In this document: piece after piece, positions 1 through 7,513 of the stretch
Numbering within the stretch: position 1 is the stretch's first letter
Layout: every line of letters starts with the position of its first letter
Assembly (NCBI GenBank): GCA_027065835.1
Contig: JAMONK010000081.1
Location: forward strand, 1 to 13,261
DNA: 13,261 bases
Direction of reading: 5' to 3'
Source: Thermococcus sp.
Lineage (GTDB): Archaea; Methanobacteriota_B; Thermococci; Thermococcales; Thermococcaceae
Made by a program: the position numbers and the translations under genes
Notes under the pieces: model-generated
Database searches by the model: none
What the model was told of the DNA's origin: nothing
What the model saw: the letters and a program-made list of their open reading frames with translations, nothing else

Positions 1-514
1 GAACTACCCCCACGAGCTGAGTGGAGGAATGAAGCAGCGTGTTGTCATAGGCGCGGGAATAGCCAACAACCCCCGCCTCCTCATAGCGGATGAGCCAACG
101 ACGGCGTTGGACGTTACGGTTCAGGCCCAGATACTTGAGCTGCTCAACGAGCTGAAGAGGAAGTACAACGCAACCGTCCTGCTCATCACCCACAACCTCG
201 GTGTCGTTGCGGAGACCGCCCAGCGCGTTGTCGTCATGTACGCCGGCAAGGTTGTTGAGATAGGAACGGTCGACCAGATCTTCCACAACCCCCTGCACCC
301 GTACACCGCTGCGCTCTTGAAGGCCGTGCCGAATCCTCTGGGAGAGATAGAAACTCTTGAGAGCATTCCGGGGACGGTTCCGAACCTGATAACGCCGCCA
401 TCTGGCTGTCGTTTCCATCCAAGATGCCCATTCGCAACCCAGGCATGCAGGGAGAGGGTGCCAGTGCTGAAGGAGATCGAACCCAACCACTTTGTAGCCT
501 GCCACAGGTATTGA
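1..514 (+). CDS. Di/oligopeptide ABC transporter ATP-binding protein, DppD-like (5' truncated by window)
   Basis: This is the C-terminal part of a nucleotide-binding subunit that powers uptake of di- or oligopeptides at the cytoplasmic face of the membrane. The reading frame is open from base 2, so the gene starts outside the window and its Walker A motif is missing here. Visible in order are the ABC signature LSGGMKQR, Walker B ([12 protein letters not shown]), the switch histidine in LLITHN, and the oligopeptide/dipeptide C-terminal extension with NPLHPYT. The tail has four cysteines (GCRFHPRCP, then two more), the pattern shown in a bacterial DppD to hold an iron-sulfur cluster. The stop lies 10 bp before the next gene, which encodes the partner ATPase. 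The family assignment is secure. The substrate is inferred, because related archaeal transporters can also carry oligosaccharides. Confidence 0.93.
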   Translation, partial: NYPHELSGGMKQRVVIGAGIANNPRLLIADEPTTALDVTVQAQILELLNELKRKYNATVLLITHNLGVVAETAQRVVVMYAGKVVEIGTVDQIFHNPLHPYTAALLKAVPNPLGEIETLESIPGTVPNLITPPSGCRFHPRCPFATQACRERVPVLKEIEPNHFVACHRY

Positions 515-524
515 GGTGAGGATT

Positions 525-1496
525 ATGGAACCAGTGCTCAAGGTTGAAAACCTGAAGAAATACTTCCCGGTCAAGAGCCTCTTAAGAACGATCGCGTGGG
601 TAAAGGCGGTCGATGGTGTTAGTTTTGACATATACCCCGGTGAAACCTTTGGCCTCGTTGGCGAAAGCGGTTGCGGGAAAACCACCACCGGCAGAACGAT
701 ACTGCGGCTGATACAGCCAACATCGGGTAAGGTGCTGTTCGGGGGGAAGGACATCACGAAGCTCAAGGGCAAGGATCTTCTGTGGTTCAGGAAACATGCC
801 CAGATAATGTTCCAGGACCCCTATTCCTCACTGGACCCGCGTCAGACTGTCTTCAGCACCATAATGGAGCCGGTTAAATTCCACGGTATAACCGTCGATG
901 ACCCCGAGGAGTTCGTGGTAAATCTCCTCGAGAGCGTTGGGCTCAACGAGATGCACCTCTACCGCTATCCCCACGAGTTCTCGGGCGGTCAGAGACAGAG
1001 GATAGCCCTGGCCAAGATCCTCGCCCTCAAGCCGGACTTCGTGGTTCTCGATGAACCCACCTCGGCCCTCGACGTCTCGGTACAGGCGAACATCCTGAAC
1101 ACCCTCAAGGGGCTGCAGAAGGAATACGGCTTCTCATACCTCTTCATAAGCCACGACCTCGGCGTCGTCAAGTACATGAGCCACAGGATGGGTGTCATGT
1201 ACCTGGGTAAACTCGTTGAAGTCGGACCGGCTAGGAGGATATTTGAAAACCCGCTTCACCCATACACCCAGATGCTCCTCTCGGCGATTCCGGTGCCCGA
1301 TCCGGAGCTGGCGAGGACAAAGAAGAGGATGGAGGTCAAGGGAGAGCCCCCAAGTCCGATAAACCCACCGAAAGGTTGCCGCTTCCATCCACGCTGTCCC
1401 CTGGCCAAGGCAGGCCTCTGCGACGAGAAGGAACCGCCACTAATCGAGGTGGAGAAGGACCACTACGTCGCGTGCTGGCTGTACGAAAAATCTTAA
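525..1496 (+). CDS. Di/oligopeptide ABC transporter ATP-binding protein, DppF-like
   Basis: This is the second ATPase of the peptide importer, 323 residues and full length for the family. It has Walker A GESGCGKT (46-53), Q-loop Gln97, signature FSGGQ (152-156), Walker B VVLDEP (173-178) and switch His210. The C-terminal oligopeptide domain carries NPLHPYT and four cysteines (285, 291, 299, 317) in the same spacing style as its partner, so a bound iron-sulfur cluster is plausible. ATG at 525 is preferred over an in-frame GTG at 516 because GAGGTGAG sits at the right distance before the ATG and the resulting N-terminus MEPVLKVENL is typical. It follows the DppD-like gene at once and is surely co-transcribed. 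A T-rich stretch follows the stop, and the next gene converges 8 bp away. Permease and binding-protein genes must lie upstream of the window. Confidence 0.95.
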   Translation: MEPVLKVENLKKYFPVKSLLRTIAWVKAVDGVSFDIYPGETFGLVGESGCGKTTTGRTILRLIQPTSGKVLFGGKDITKLKGKDLLWFRKHAQIMFQDPYSSLDPRQTVFSTIMEPVKFHGITVDDPEEFVVNLLESVGLNEMHLYRYPHEFSGGQRQRIALAKILALKPDFVVLDEPTSALDVSVQANILNTLKGLQKEYGFSYLFISHDLGVVKYMSHRMGVMYLGKLVEVGPARRIFENPLHPYTQMLLSAIPVPDPELARTKKRMEVKGEPPSPINPPKGCRFHPRCPLAKAGLCDEKEPPLIEVEKDHYVACWLYEKS

Positions 1497-1504
1497 CCTT
1501 TTCC

Positions 1505-2104
1505 CTATTTTATCCCGAACGTGTTCCGGAGGAGGGCGGAGTAGAACGCCGTCCTGAATCGAGGGTCTTTTTTAAGAAGGTTGGTGTAGACCTGATCCTT
1601 TCCGGAGTCCTTCATGACCGTCCCACCCTCCAGCCACAGCCGCATATAGACCGTGCCTTCTGTGACTACCCTGATGTCCTCCAGATCACTGGAGCCCTTA
1701 ACCCCGAGTATCCCTTTGAGAAGCGCCAGTCCCAGGGAATTTTCCCTCTCAGTTTCGGCGAGCCTTTCGTCGATGTCGATATGCCTGCTGTGCCCCGTGG
1801 GGATGCCGATCATCCTGAGTATGTTCCACCGCCTTATATGGGAGACCCGCTTCTTCAGAACCTCTCCAGTGGCCTGCTCCAGACTCTCAAACGTGTCCTT
1901 CAACAGATCCTCCGGGTTCTCCCGAAGAAGAACTGGGAGGGGATTTTGAGCGGAGTTGAGGAACCTCTCCCTATCCGGGTCCTTTATGAGGACCGCCTTC
2001 CTCGGTTCAATCGAGACGAACTCGATAAAATACGAGTCCATCGCCAACCTTCGTATGCTCTTCCCTTTTTTCATGACCCTGAAGACTGTGAAAGGAACCT
2101 CCAT
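1505..2104 (-). CDS. Hypothetical protein, unrecognised
   Basis: I do not recognise this protein. It is about 199 residues, charged and mixed alpha/beta in character, with no signal peptide, membrane segment, cysteine cluster or nucleotide-binding loop. This strand is preferred because its composition is ordinary for a thermophile (rich in Lys, Glu, Leu and Val), while the overlapping plus-strand frame is Arg/Pro-rich and runs into dppF. The start is uncertain. TTG at 2137, ATG at 2110, 2104 and 2074 are all in frame and none has a strong ribosome binding site; 2104 is a compromise that leaves a leader after the TATA-like element at 2117-2127. It converges with dppF and diverges from hel308. 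Its function is unknown; nothing ties it to peptide transport or DNA repair beyond position. Confidence 0.7.
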   Translation of the reverse strand: MEVPFTVFRVMKKGKSIRRLAMDSYFIEFVSIEPRKAVLIKDPDRERFLNSAQNPLPVLLRENPEDLLKDTFESLEQATGEVLKKRVSHIRRWNILRMIGIPTGHSRHIDIDERLAETERENSLGLALLKGILGVKGSSDLEDIRVVTEGTVYMRLWLEGGTVMKDSGKDQVYTNLLKKDPRFRTAFYSALLRNTFGIK

Positions 2105-2116
2105 AGGCATCCCAAA

Positions 2117-2127
2117 GGTATTTAACC
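2117..2127. promoter_or_regulatory. TATA-like promoter for hel308, near-symmetric, possibly also serving the divergent gene
   Basis: GGTATTTAACC lies about 34 bp before the hel308 ATG. A start site about 25 bp from its centre falls near 2147, just before the ribosome binding site GGTGG. Read on the other strand it is GGTTAAATACC and could drive the 1505-2104 gene if that gene starts at 2074. Plus-strand use is the more convincing. Confidence 0.5.
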
Positions 2128-2155
2128 GTGGCCCCAATAAGTCTTGCGGTGGAAG

Positions 2156-4336
2156 ATGAGGGTCGATGAACTTCCGGTTGATGAGAGGATAAAGAGGATC
2201 ATCATTGAGGGGGGCATAAGGGAGCTGTACCCGCCCCAGGCCGAAGCCCTCACCAGCGGGGTGCTGGAGGGACGGAACTTAGTCCTGGCGATCCCAACGG
2301 CGAGTGGAAAAACGCTGGTCAGCGAGATAGTCATGGTAAGCAGACTTCTTCGAGAGGGCGGAAAGGCGGTCTACTTGGTTCCGCTCAAGGCCCTCGCCGA
2401 GGAGAAGTACCGTGAGTTCAAGACCTGGGAGGCCCTGGGTCTGCGCGTTGCGGCAACCACCGGTGACTACGACTCAAGCGATGAGTGGCTCGGGAGGTAC
2501 GACGTCATCGTCGCCACGGCCGAGAAGTTCGACTCCCTGCTCCGTCACGGGGCCAACTGGATAAGGGACGTGGGGCTGGTCATCGCCGACGAGGTCCACC
2601 TCATAGGCTCGTACGATAGGGGAGCAACGCTTGAGATGATCCTGAGCCACATGCTGGATCAAGCGCAGATCCTCGCCCTGAGCGCTACAATTGGAAACGC
2701 CGAGGAACTGGCGGAGTGGCTGGATGCCGAGCTCGTCGTGAGCGACTGGCGGCCGGTTCAGCTCAGGAAAGGGGTCTTCTCCCACGGACTCCTCACATGG
2801 GAGGATGGCAGCACCGAGCGTCATCCTGAGAACTGGGCATCCCTGGCTACGGGTGCAGTCCAAAAAGGAAAACAGGCCTTGGTGTTCGTAAACACCCGTC
2901 GCTCTGCCGAGAAGGAGGCGCTGAGCCTGAGCGGAAAGGTTTCTCGGCTCCTGACTAAACCGGAAAGAAGGGCGTTGGACGACCTCATCGGATCCATAGA
3001 GGATAATCCAACGACGGAGAAGCTCAAGAGGGCCCTTAAGGGGGGCGTTGCATTCCACCATGCGGGTTTGAGCAGGGTGGAGAGGACTTTAATCGAAGAT
3101 GCCTTCCGTGGTGGTCTCATTAAGGTGATAACGGCCACACCGACGCTCAGTGCTGGAATAAATCTCCCGGCGTTCCGTGTTATCATAAGAGACACCAAGC
3201 GTTACGCCGGCTTTGGCTGGACTGACATCCCCGTCCTGGAGCTTCAGCAGATGATGGGGCGCGCAGGGAGACCCAAGTACGATAAGGTAGGCGAGGCCAT
3301 AATAGTCGCGAGGACCGAGGATCCAAAGAAGCTGATGGAGAGGTACGTCTTTGGAAAGCCGGAGAAGCTCTTTTCAATGCTGGCCAATGAACAGGCATTT
3401 AGAAGTCAGATCCTGGCGTTGATAACCAACTTCGGTGTCTCCAGTTTTCAGGAGCTCCTACGCTTCCTGGAGAAGACGTTCTACTTCCATCAGAGGAGCG
3501 ACACATCCTCGCTCGAATGGAAGGCGAAGGAGATAGTTTACTTCCTCATCGACAACGACTTCATCGACATGGGAACCGACGACCGCTTCATAGCACTTCC
3601 CTTTGGAAGGAGGACCTCTCAGCTCTACGTAGATCCACTGACGGCCAAGAAGCTCCACGACGCCTTTCCAAAGCTTGAAGAGAACCCGAACCCCTTCGGA
3701 ATCTTCCAGCTGATGGCCTCGACGCCGGACATGGCCACGCTGAACGCCCGGAGACGGGAGATGGAGGACTACCTCGACCTGGCCTATGAGATGGAGGACA
3801 GGCTTTACACGAACATCCCCTACTACGAGGATTCGCGCTTCCAGGGCTTTTTGGGCCAGATAAAAACGGCAAAGGTGCTCCTCGACTGGATAAACGAGGT
3901 TCCGGAGGCGAGGATATACGAGACCTACAACATAGACCCCGGGGACCTCTACAGAATTCTGGAGCTCGCGGACTGGCTCATGTACTCCCTCATAGAACTG
4001 TACAGGCTTTTTGATCCGAAAGAAGATGTTCTGGCGTACCTACGTGACCTTCACCTCCGCCTGAGGCACGGCGTCCGTGAGGAGCTCCTCGAACTGGTCA
4101 GGTTACCCAACATCGGGAGGAAGAGGGCGAGGGCACTCTACAACGCCGGATTCCGCACGCAGGATGACATAATGCGCGCCAAGGTGAGGGACCTCCTGAA
4201 GGTGGAAGGCATAGGCATGAAGGTCGTTGAAGGGCTCTTCAATCACTTCGGTGTTGAGATGCCGGGGGTGAAAGGGGGGCCGGAGAAGGGCGGTAAAAGG
4301 ACCAGGAAAGGCACCCTCGACGATTTTTTGAAGTGA
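2156..4336 (+). CDS. hel308: ATP-dependent DNA helicase Hel308 (Hjm)
   Basis: This superfamily 2, Ski2-like 3'-5' DNA helicase acts on stalled or branched replication forks. It is 726 residues, the usual length. Visible are the Q-motif glutamine (Q28), Walker A AIPTASGKT (45-53), the DEVH box (145-148), motif III LSAT (175-178), FHHAG near residue 300 and motif VI QMMGRAGRP near 360. A winged-helix and ratchet region follows, then a C-terminal helix-hairpin-helix segment with LPNIGRKRARALY and VEGIGMKVVEGL. The last residues, KGTLDDFLK, resemble a PCNA-interacting peptide. ATG at 2156 is chosen over an in-frame TTG at 2144 because GGTGG lies just before it, the predicted transcript starts near 2147, and MRVDELPVDERI is the normal Hel308 N-terminus. 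It is transcribed away from the gene at 1505-2104. Confidence 0.97.
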   Translation: MRVDELPVDERIKRIIIEGGIRELYPPQAEALTSGVLEGRNLVLAIPTASGKTLVSEIVMVSRLLREGGKAVYLVPLKALAEEKYREFKTWEALGLRVAATTGDYDSSDEWLGRYDVIVATAEKFDSLLRHGANWIRDVGLVIADEVHLIGSYDRGATLEMILSHMLDQAQILALSATIGNAEELAEWLDAELVVSDWRPVQLRKGVFSHGLLTWEDGSTERHPENWASLATGAVQKGKQALVFVNTRRSAEKEALSLSGKVSRLLTKPERRALDDLIGSIEDNPTTEKLKRALKGGVAFHHAGLSRVERTLIEDAFRGGLIKVITATPTLSAGINLPAFRVIIRDTKRYAGFGWTDIPVLELQQMMGRAGRPKYDKVGEAIIVARTEDPKKLMERYVFGKPEKLFSMLANEQAFRSQILALITNFGVSSFQELLRFLEKTFYFHQRSDTSSLEWKAKEIVYFLIDNDFIDMGTDDRFIALPFGRRTSQLYVDPLTAKKLHDAFPKLEENPNPFGIFQLMASTPDMATLNARRREMEDYLDLAYEMEDRLYTNIPYYEDSRFQGFLGQIKTAKVLLDWINEVPEARIYETYNIDPGDLYRILELADWLMYSLIELYRLFDPKEDVLAYLRDLHLRLRHGVREELLELVRLPNIGRKRARALYNAGFRTQDDIMRAKVRDLLKVEGIGMKVVEGLFNHFGVEMPGVKGGPEKGGKRTRKGTLDDFLK

Positions 4337-4340
4337 GTTA

Positions 4341-4350
4341 AGCTTTTAAA
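4341..4350 (+). promoter_or_regulatory. TATA box for the UPF0200 gene
   Basis: AGCTTTTAAA begins 5 bp after the hel308 stop. A start about 25 bp from its centre falls near 4371, just before the ATG at 4380. The gene can therefore be expressed independently of hel308. Confidence 0.6.
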
Positions 4351-4379
4351 CCCCCTCCTTTTACTCTGGCGTGGGCACT

Positions 4380-4937
4380 ATGATAGTCATTGTAACCGGG
4401 ATGCCAGGATCCGGAAAGAGCAAGATCGTGAAGGAGTTCGAGAGTAGAGGTTTTCCAAGCGTTTCTATGGGAGATATCGTGAGGGAAGAGACCGTAAAGC
4501 GGGGTCTCGAGCTCACCAAGGAGAACGTCGCCAAGGTCAGCATAAGGCTCCGGCAGGAGCTCGGTCAGAACGCAGTTGCGAAGCTCGCGGTTGAGAAGGT
4601 TCGAGAACTGCTGAAGGAGACGGACGTGGTGGTAATTGACGGCGTCCGTTCCCTGGACGAAGTGGGGACGTTTAGAAGCGCCTTTCCTGGGGAGAGGATA
4701 GTGACCATCGCGGTCCACACCCCTCCAAGACAGCGTTTTGAACGGCTCAGGGCCAGGGGCAGGCACGACGACCCAAGGAGCTGGGAAGATTTCGAGGAGA
4801 GGGACTGGAAGGAGCTGAAGTTCGGCATAGGCAACGTCATGGCGATGGCCGACTACATGCTGGTGAACGACGGCCCCCACGACGATTACGTCAGACGCGT
4901 CAGGGAGCTCGTGAGGACCATCCTAGCCGAGCATTGA
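4380..4937 (+). CDS. UPF0200 family P-loop nucleotide kinase-like protein
   Basis: This soluble protein of 185 residues has an adenylate kinase/dephospho-CoA-kinase-like fold by sequence pattern. The N-terminus MIVIVTGMPGSGKS gives a beta strand and Walker A loop (7-14). VVVIDGVRS (about 80-90) is a Walker B-like strand, and an Arg-rich segment with RLRARGRHDDP resembles the lid of small-molecule kinases. Archaeal members are annotated UPF0200 or AAA-type ATPase. The substrate is not established, and I do not call it dephospho-CoA kinase because archaea use an unrelated GTP-dependent enzyme for that step. ATG 4380 is preferred over GTG 4371: the family begins directly with the hydrophobic strand and the predicted transcription start is near 4371. 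Its 3' end overlaps the convergent transporter gene by 15 bp. Confidence 0.9.
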   Translation: MIVIVTGMPGSGKSKIVKEFESRGFPSVSMGDIVREETVKRGLELTKENVAKVSIRLRQELGQNAVAKLAVEKVRELLKETDVVVIDGVRSLDEVGTFRSAFPGERIVTIAVHTPPRQRFERLRARGRHDDPRSWEDFEERDWKELKFGIGNVMAMADYMLVNDGPHDDYVRRVRELVRTILAEH

Positions 4938-5732
4938 GTCCAGGAAGAGCATGACGTAGAAACCCGCGAAGAAGCCCAGGGTGACGAGCGTCTCGCTCTT
5001 CTCCATCCTGTATATCTCCGGGATCATCTCCTTAACCGTGACGTAGAGCATCGCACCTCCGGCCATTCCAAGGCCGTAGGGAAGAAGCCAGCTGAAGAGG
5101 GTGAAGAAGTAAGCCCCGACGAGGACCATGATCATCTCCGCGAAGCCGCTTAGAACACCCATCATTATCGGTTGAAGGCGCTTCCTCTGGATGACCGCAA
5201 GTGGAAGCGCGACCACCGTTCCCTCCGGAAAGTCCTGTATGCCTATCGCTATGGTCGTCACGAGGCCAACCTCCAGGCTGTAGATGAGGGACGTTCCGAC
5301 GGCCAGGCCTTCGGGCAGGTTGTGGATTATCACGGCTATCACCAGCAGCCACACCTTTCTCAGGCGTTCCCTCATGGACCTGGGTCCCTCGTACCCCTTG
5401 GTTAGGTGCTCATGGGGGAGGAGGCGGTCTATGGCGTAGATGAGCAGAACACCCAGTGCTATGCCTACACCGGCCGGAGTGAACGAACCGGTGCTCTCTA
5501 TCGCGGGGAGGATGAGTGAGGTGAACGCCGCGACTATCATAACACCGGCGGCGAAGCTGAGGGAGAAATCAACACCTTCTTCGGGCAAACGTTTGGCGAA
5601 TATCGCCACCATCGCACCGAGGGAGGTCATTATCGCGACGAACAGACCTGCGTAGAAGGCCACCCACATTATCTCGCCGTTGGAAACCCTCAGGATCCAG
5701 CCGGCGAGGTTCGTGATGAAGTTCTCTAACAC
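4923..5732 (-). CDS. ZIP family divalent metal cation transporter
   Basis: This integral membrane protein of 269 residues belongs to the ZIP family, GufA/ZupT-like branch, which moves zinc, iron, manganese or related ions toward the cytoplasm. About eight hydrophobic segments are visible. The metal site is in the two signature helices: HNLPEG (137-142) and IQDFPEG (165-171). The second usually has Asn where this protein has Asp167. A loop before helix 4 has HEH (107-109), a possible metal-binding site. The start is GTG at 5732, about 12 bp after the predicted transcription start, with AGGGTG as a possible ribosome binding site embedded in a palindrome. It converges on the UPF0200 gene with a 15-bp overlap of 3' ends. 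Metal-dependent regulation is suggested by the palindrome. Which ion it carries cannot be decided. Confidence 0.92.
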   Translation of the reverse strand: MLENFITNLAGWILRVSNGEIMWVAFYAGLFVAIMTSLGAMVAIFAKRLPEEGVDFSLSFAAGVMIVAAFTSLILPAIESTGSFTPAGVGIALGVLLIYAIDRLLPHEHLTKGYEGPRSMRERLRKVWLLVIAVIIHNLPEGLAVGTSLIYSLEVGLVTTIAIGIQDFPEGTVVALPLAVIQRKRLQPIMMGVLSGFAEMIMVLVGAYFFTLFSWLLPYGLGMAGGAMLYVTVKEMIPEIYRMEKSETLVTLGFFAGFYVMLFLDSMLG

Positions 5733-5749
5733 TGTTAGGACACCCTAAC
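5726..5749. promoter_or_regulatory. Candidate operator: overlapping inverted repeats at the ZIP gene start
   Basis: GTTAGG-ACAC-CCTAAC (5734-5749) is a perfect palindrome with 6-bp arms. A further half-site, CTAAC at 5726-5730, makes a second inverted repeat with GTTAG (5734-5738) around ACT. The palindrome covers the predicted transcription start (near 5744) and ribosome binding region of the ZIP gene. TTAGG/CCTAA arms recall sites bound by DtxR-type metal-dependent repressors. That comparison is inference. Confidence 0.5.
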
Positions 5750-5764
5750 TGTTTTGGCGGTTGG

Positions 5765-5774
5765 GTTTATAAGG
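5765..5774. promoter_or_regulatory. Shared TATA box between the ZIP and UPF0201 genes
   Basis: GTTTATAAGG reads CCTTATAAAC on the minus strand. It is the only TATA-like element in the 71-bp gap. A start about 25 bp away falls near 5744 on the minus strand (ZIP) and near 5794 on the plus strand (UPF0201), both just before the start codons. The purine-rich GAAGAAA stretch upstream on the minus strand is a good TFB-recognition sequence and favours the ZIP direction. Confidence 0.55.
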
Positions 5775-5803
5775 TTTCTTCCGACCTTACTCGGGTGGTG
5801 AGA

Positions 5804-6217
5804 ATGGAGCTGTTCGAGGAAGTCGAAGTTGAGGCCCACGTTTATCCGACGGAGGACACGGAAAAGGTGAAGAGGGCGATGCTCAACCTCGTTCCCGAGC
5901 TTGAGTTCGAGGCCTTCGAGAGAGAGGAGTACACGGTCCTCATCGGGAAGACGACGAGCAGGAAAGCCCTTCAGAGGCTTTACGAGCTCTTCCGAGGTCA
6001 GGCGATACTTGATACGGCCCGCTCATTCCTGGAGGATGGCTACTTCGGCGAGGAGATAATCCTGAGGGTGAACAAGCAGGCCGCCTACGCCGGGTCAGTG
6101 AACTTCAACGAGGAAAGCCCCCTCGGTCCGATAACGATAATCATAAGGACCAGGGACCCACAGGGGCTTATGAGGTGGCTCGCGCCGAGGACGAGGGACG
6201 GGGTTCCGGTGGAATGA
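5804..6217 (+). CDS. UPF0201 family protein (predicted RNA-binding/exosome-associated)
   Basis: This small soluble protein of 137 residues matches the archaeal UPF0201 family, recognisable from the N-terminal strand [12 protein letters not shown], the central LRVNKQAA segment and the C-terminal GPITIIIRT. Family members have a ribosomal L5-like alpha/beta fold and have been proposed to work in RNA metabolism with the exosome; the exact role is unproven. ATG 5804 is chosen because GGTGGTGAG lies immediately before it and the predicted transcription start is near 5794. In-frame GTG codons at 5795 and 5798 sit inside that ribosome binding site. It diverges from the ZIP gene and converges on the ABC permease 15 bp downstream. 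Confidence 0.88.
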   Translation: MELFEEVEVEAHVYPTEDTEKVKRAMLNLVPELEFEAFEREEYTVLIGKTTSRKALQRLYELFRGQAILDTARSFLEDGYFGEEIILRVNKQAAYAGSVNFNEESPLGPITIIIRTRDPQGLMRWLAPRTRDGVPVE

Positions 6218-6232
6218 AAGAAGAGAAAATGC

Positions 6233-7513
6233 TCATCCGCTCTTCCTCTTCTTTCTACCCCAAGATATCTTGGCCGTCAGTACCTTCTCGCTGGAGAATA
6301 TCCTTGCCGCGAAGTAAAGGGTTACCAGGGACAGGGCGCTTAGGTAGACGAGACTGAGTGCCATAAGGCCGTAGCTCCCGGAGAGGGCGTACCTGTAGGC
6401 CAGTATTGGGTGGGTAAACGGATCGGCCAGGAGACCGTAGCGTGCCAGGGCGGGTAGCTCGTTGATGTCCGTGAACATCAGGATGAAGGCCGGAAACGCG
6501 AGCGGCAGTATAACGGAGCTCACAACCGTGTTTGCGCTCTGGACATCCTCTGCGAAAACCGCCAGTATCATCGCGAGGCTCAGGGCAAAGACTATCGTCA
6601 GGAACACCACGAGTGCAAAGAGCAGCATTCCCGTCGGGGTGATACCCAGGCCAAGCTCCCTTAAGGTCACCCCAGTCTCCGTTGTAAAGGAGCCGAGGTA
6701 GCTCTTAAGCCCTACCATATAGGCCAGGGCAGCTATTAGGCCCATAACCGCGGTCCCACTGATCTTTGAAGCCACTATGGTCGTCCTCTTAACGGGAAGG
6801 GTTAGGAGGGTTTCGAGGGTCTTGTTCTCCTTCTCGGCGGCCACCGCTCCGGCGGCCATCTGGGCGGTTATCGTCACCATCAGGAAGACTATGAGGGGAA
6901 GGCTGATCGCCTGGGATGTGAGGACGCCAGAAACTAGTGACGGTGAGGCGTTCACGATGTGATGGTTTATGAAGGATCTGCTCTCCGCCCGGACTGGGTG
7001 AAGGAAGGCTTCTGGCTGTCCAACGTTCAGGTTTTTGAGCTTCAGCTTTGCTATCTCCTCTGATAGGACGTTTATGACGGCGTTTATTCTGGATTCGCTG
7101 ACGCTTTCCCTGACCCCCGTCCCTATGGAGTGGAAGATTCCGTAAACCTCCACAGTGGCGATCCTGTTGCCTTCAATGCTATCACTGAAGTTGCGTGGTA
7201 TGACGACAAGGACGTTCTGTTTTTCCTGGTAGGCCCGATTTAGCGCCCCCTGAAGTGAGCTTGAGTTTATCAGAGTGACCGTCACGTTTGGAGCTGCCGT
7301 TAAGGCGTTAACCAGCACCCTCCCGTACGGGCCGTCGTCGAAGCTGACTATAACGACGTGGGTCTCCCCTTGGGCCGTTTCCATTCCGAGCTGCATTACC
7401 TTCCCCATGGTGGGGTATATTATCAGCGGCACTATTATGAGGCCGAAGAGCAGTTTCTTGTCCCTTATGAGGCTCATTATCTCCTTCCTCGCAAGCACCC
7501 AGAAATCGCTCAT
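6233..7513 (-). CDS. ABC-2 type transporter permease (NatB-like)
   Basis: This membrane subunit of an ABC exporter is 426 residues. It has the usual layout: a cytoplasmic start (WVLARKEIMSLIRDKK), one membrane helix (about 21-36), a large external domain to about residue 200, then a cluster of about five or six membrane helices. The segment AAEKENKTLETLLTLPVKR between the second and third helices is the conserved coupling region of NatB/CcmB-like permeases. The C-terminus is very basic (GRKKRKSG). Its ATG overlaps the stop of the ATPase gene by 4 bp (ATGA), so the two are translationally coupled and form one transporter. It is the last gene of the operon that begins at 9462. NatAB-type exporters move sodium, drugs or peptides; the substrate here is unknown. 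Confidence 0.9.
   Translation of the reverse strand: MSDFWVLARKEIMSLIRDKKLLFGLIIVPLIIYPTMGKVMQLGMETAQGETHVVIVSFDDGPYGRVLVNALTAAPNVTVTLINSSSLQGALNRAYQEKQNVLVVIPRNFSDSIEGNRIATVEVYGIFHSIGTGVRESVSESRINAVINVLSEEIAKLKLKNLNVGQPEAFLHPVRAESRSFINHHIVNASPSLVSGVLTSQAISLPLIVFLMVTITAQMAAGAVAAEKENKTLETLLTLPVKRTTIVASKISGTAVMGLIAALAYMVGLKSYLGSFTTETGVTLRELGLGITPTGMLLFALVVFLTIVFALSLAMILAVFAEDVQSANTVVSSVILPLAFPAFILMFTDINELPALARYGLLADPFTHPILAYRYALSGSYGLMALSLVYLSALSLVTLYFAARIFSSEKVLTAKISWGRKKRKSG

Noticed and set aside
1376..2125. Plus-strand open frame of 249 codons opposite the hypothetical gene
   Set aside because: It overlaps the dppF 3' end by 120 bp, is rich in Arg, Pro and His in the manner of antisense frames, and has no ribosome binding site. 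The minus-strand frame has a more natural composition.
4338..4880. Minus-strand frame of 180 codons opposite the UPF0200 gene
   Set aside because: Antisense shadow of a clear P-loop protein. Its composition is not protein-like and no promoter or ribosome binding site supports it.
4380..4937. Annotation as dephospho-CoA kinase (CoaE)
   Set aside because: The P-loop fold is similar, but archaeal dephospho-CoA kinase in Thermococcales is a different, GTP-dependent family. The broader UPF0200 label is safer.
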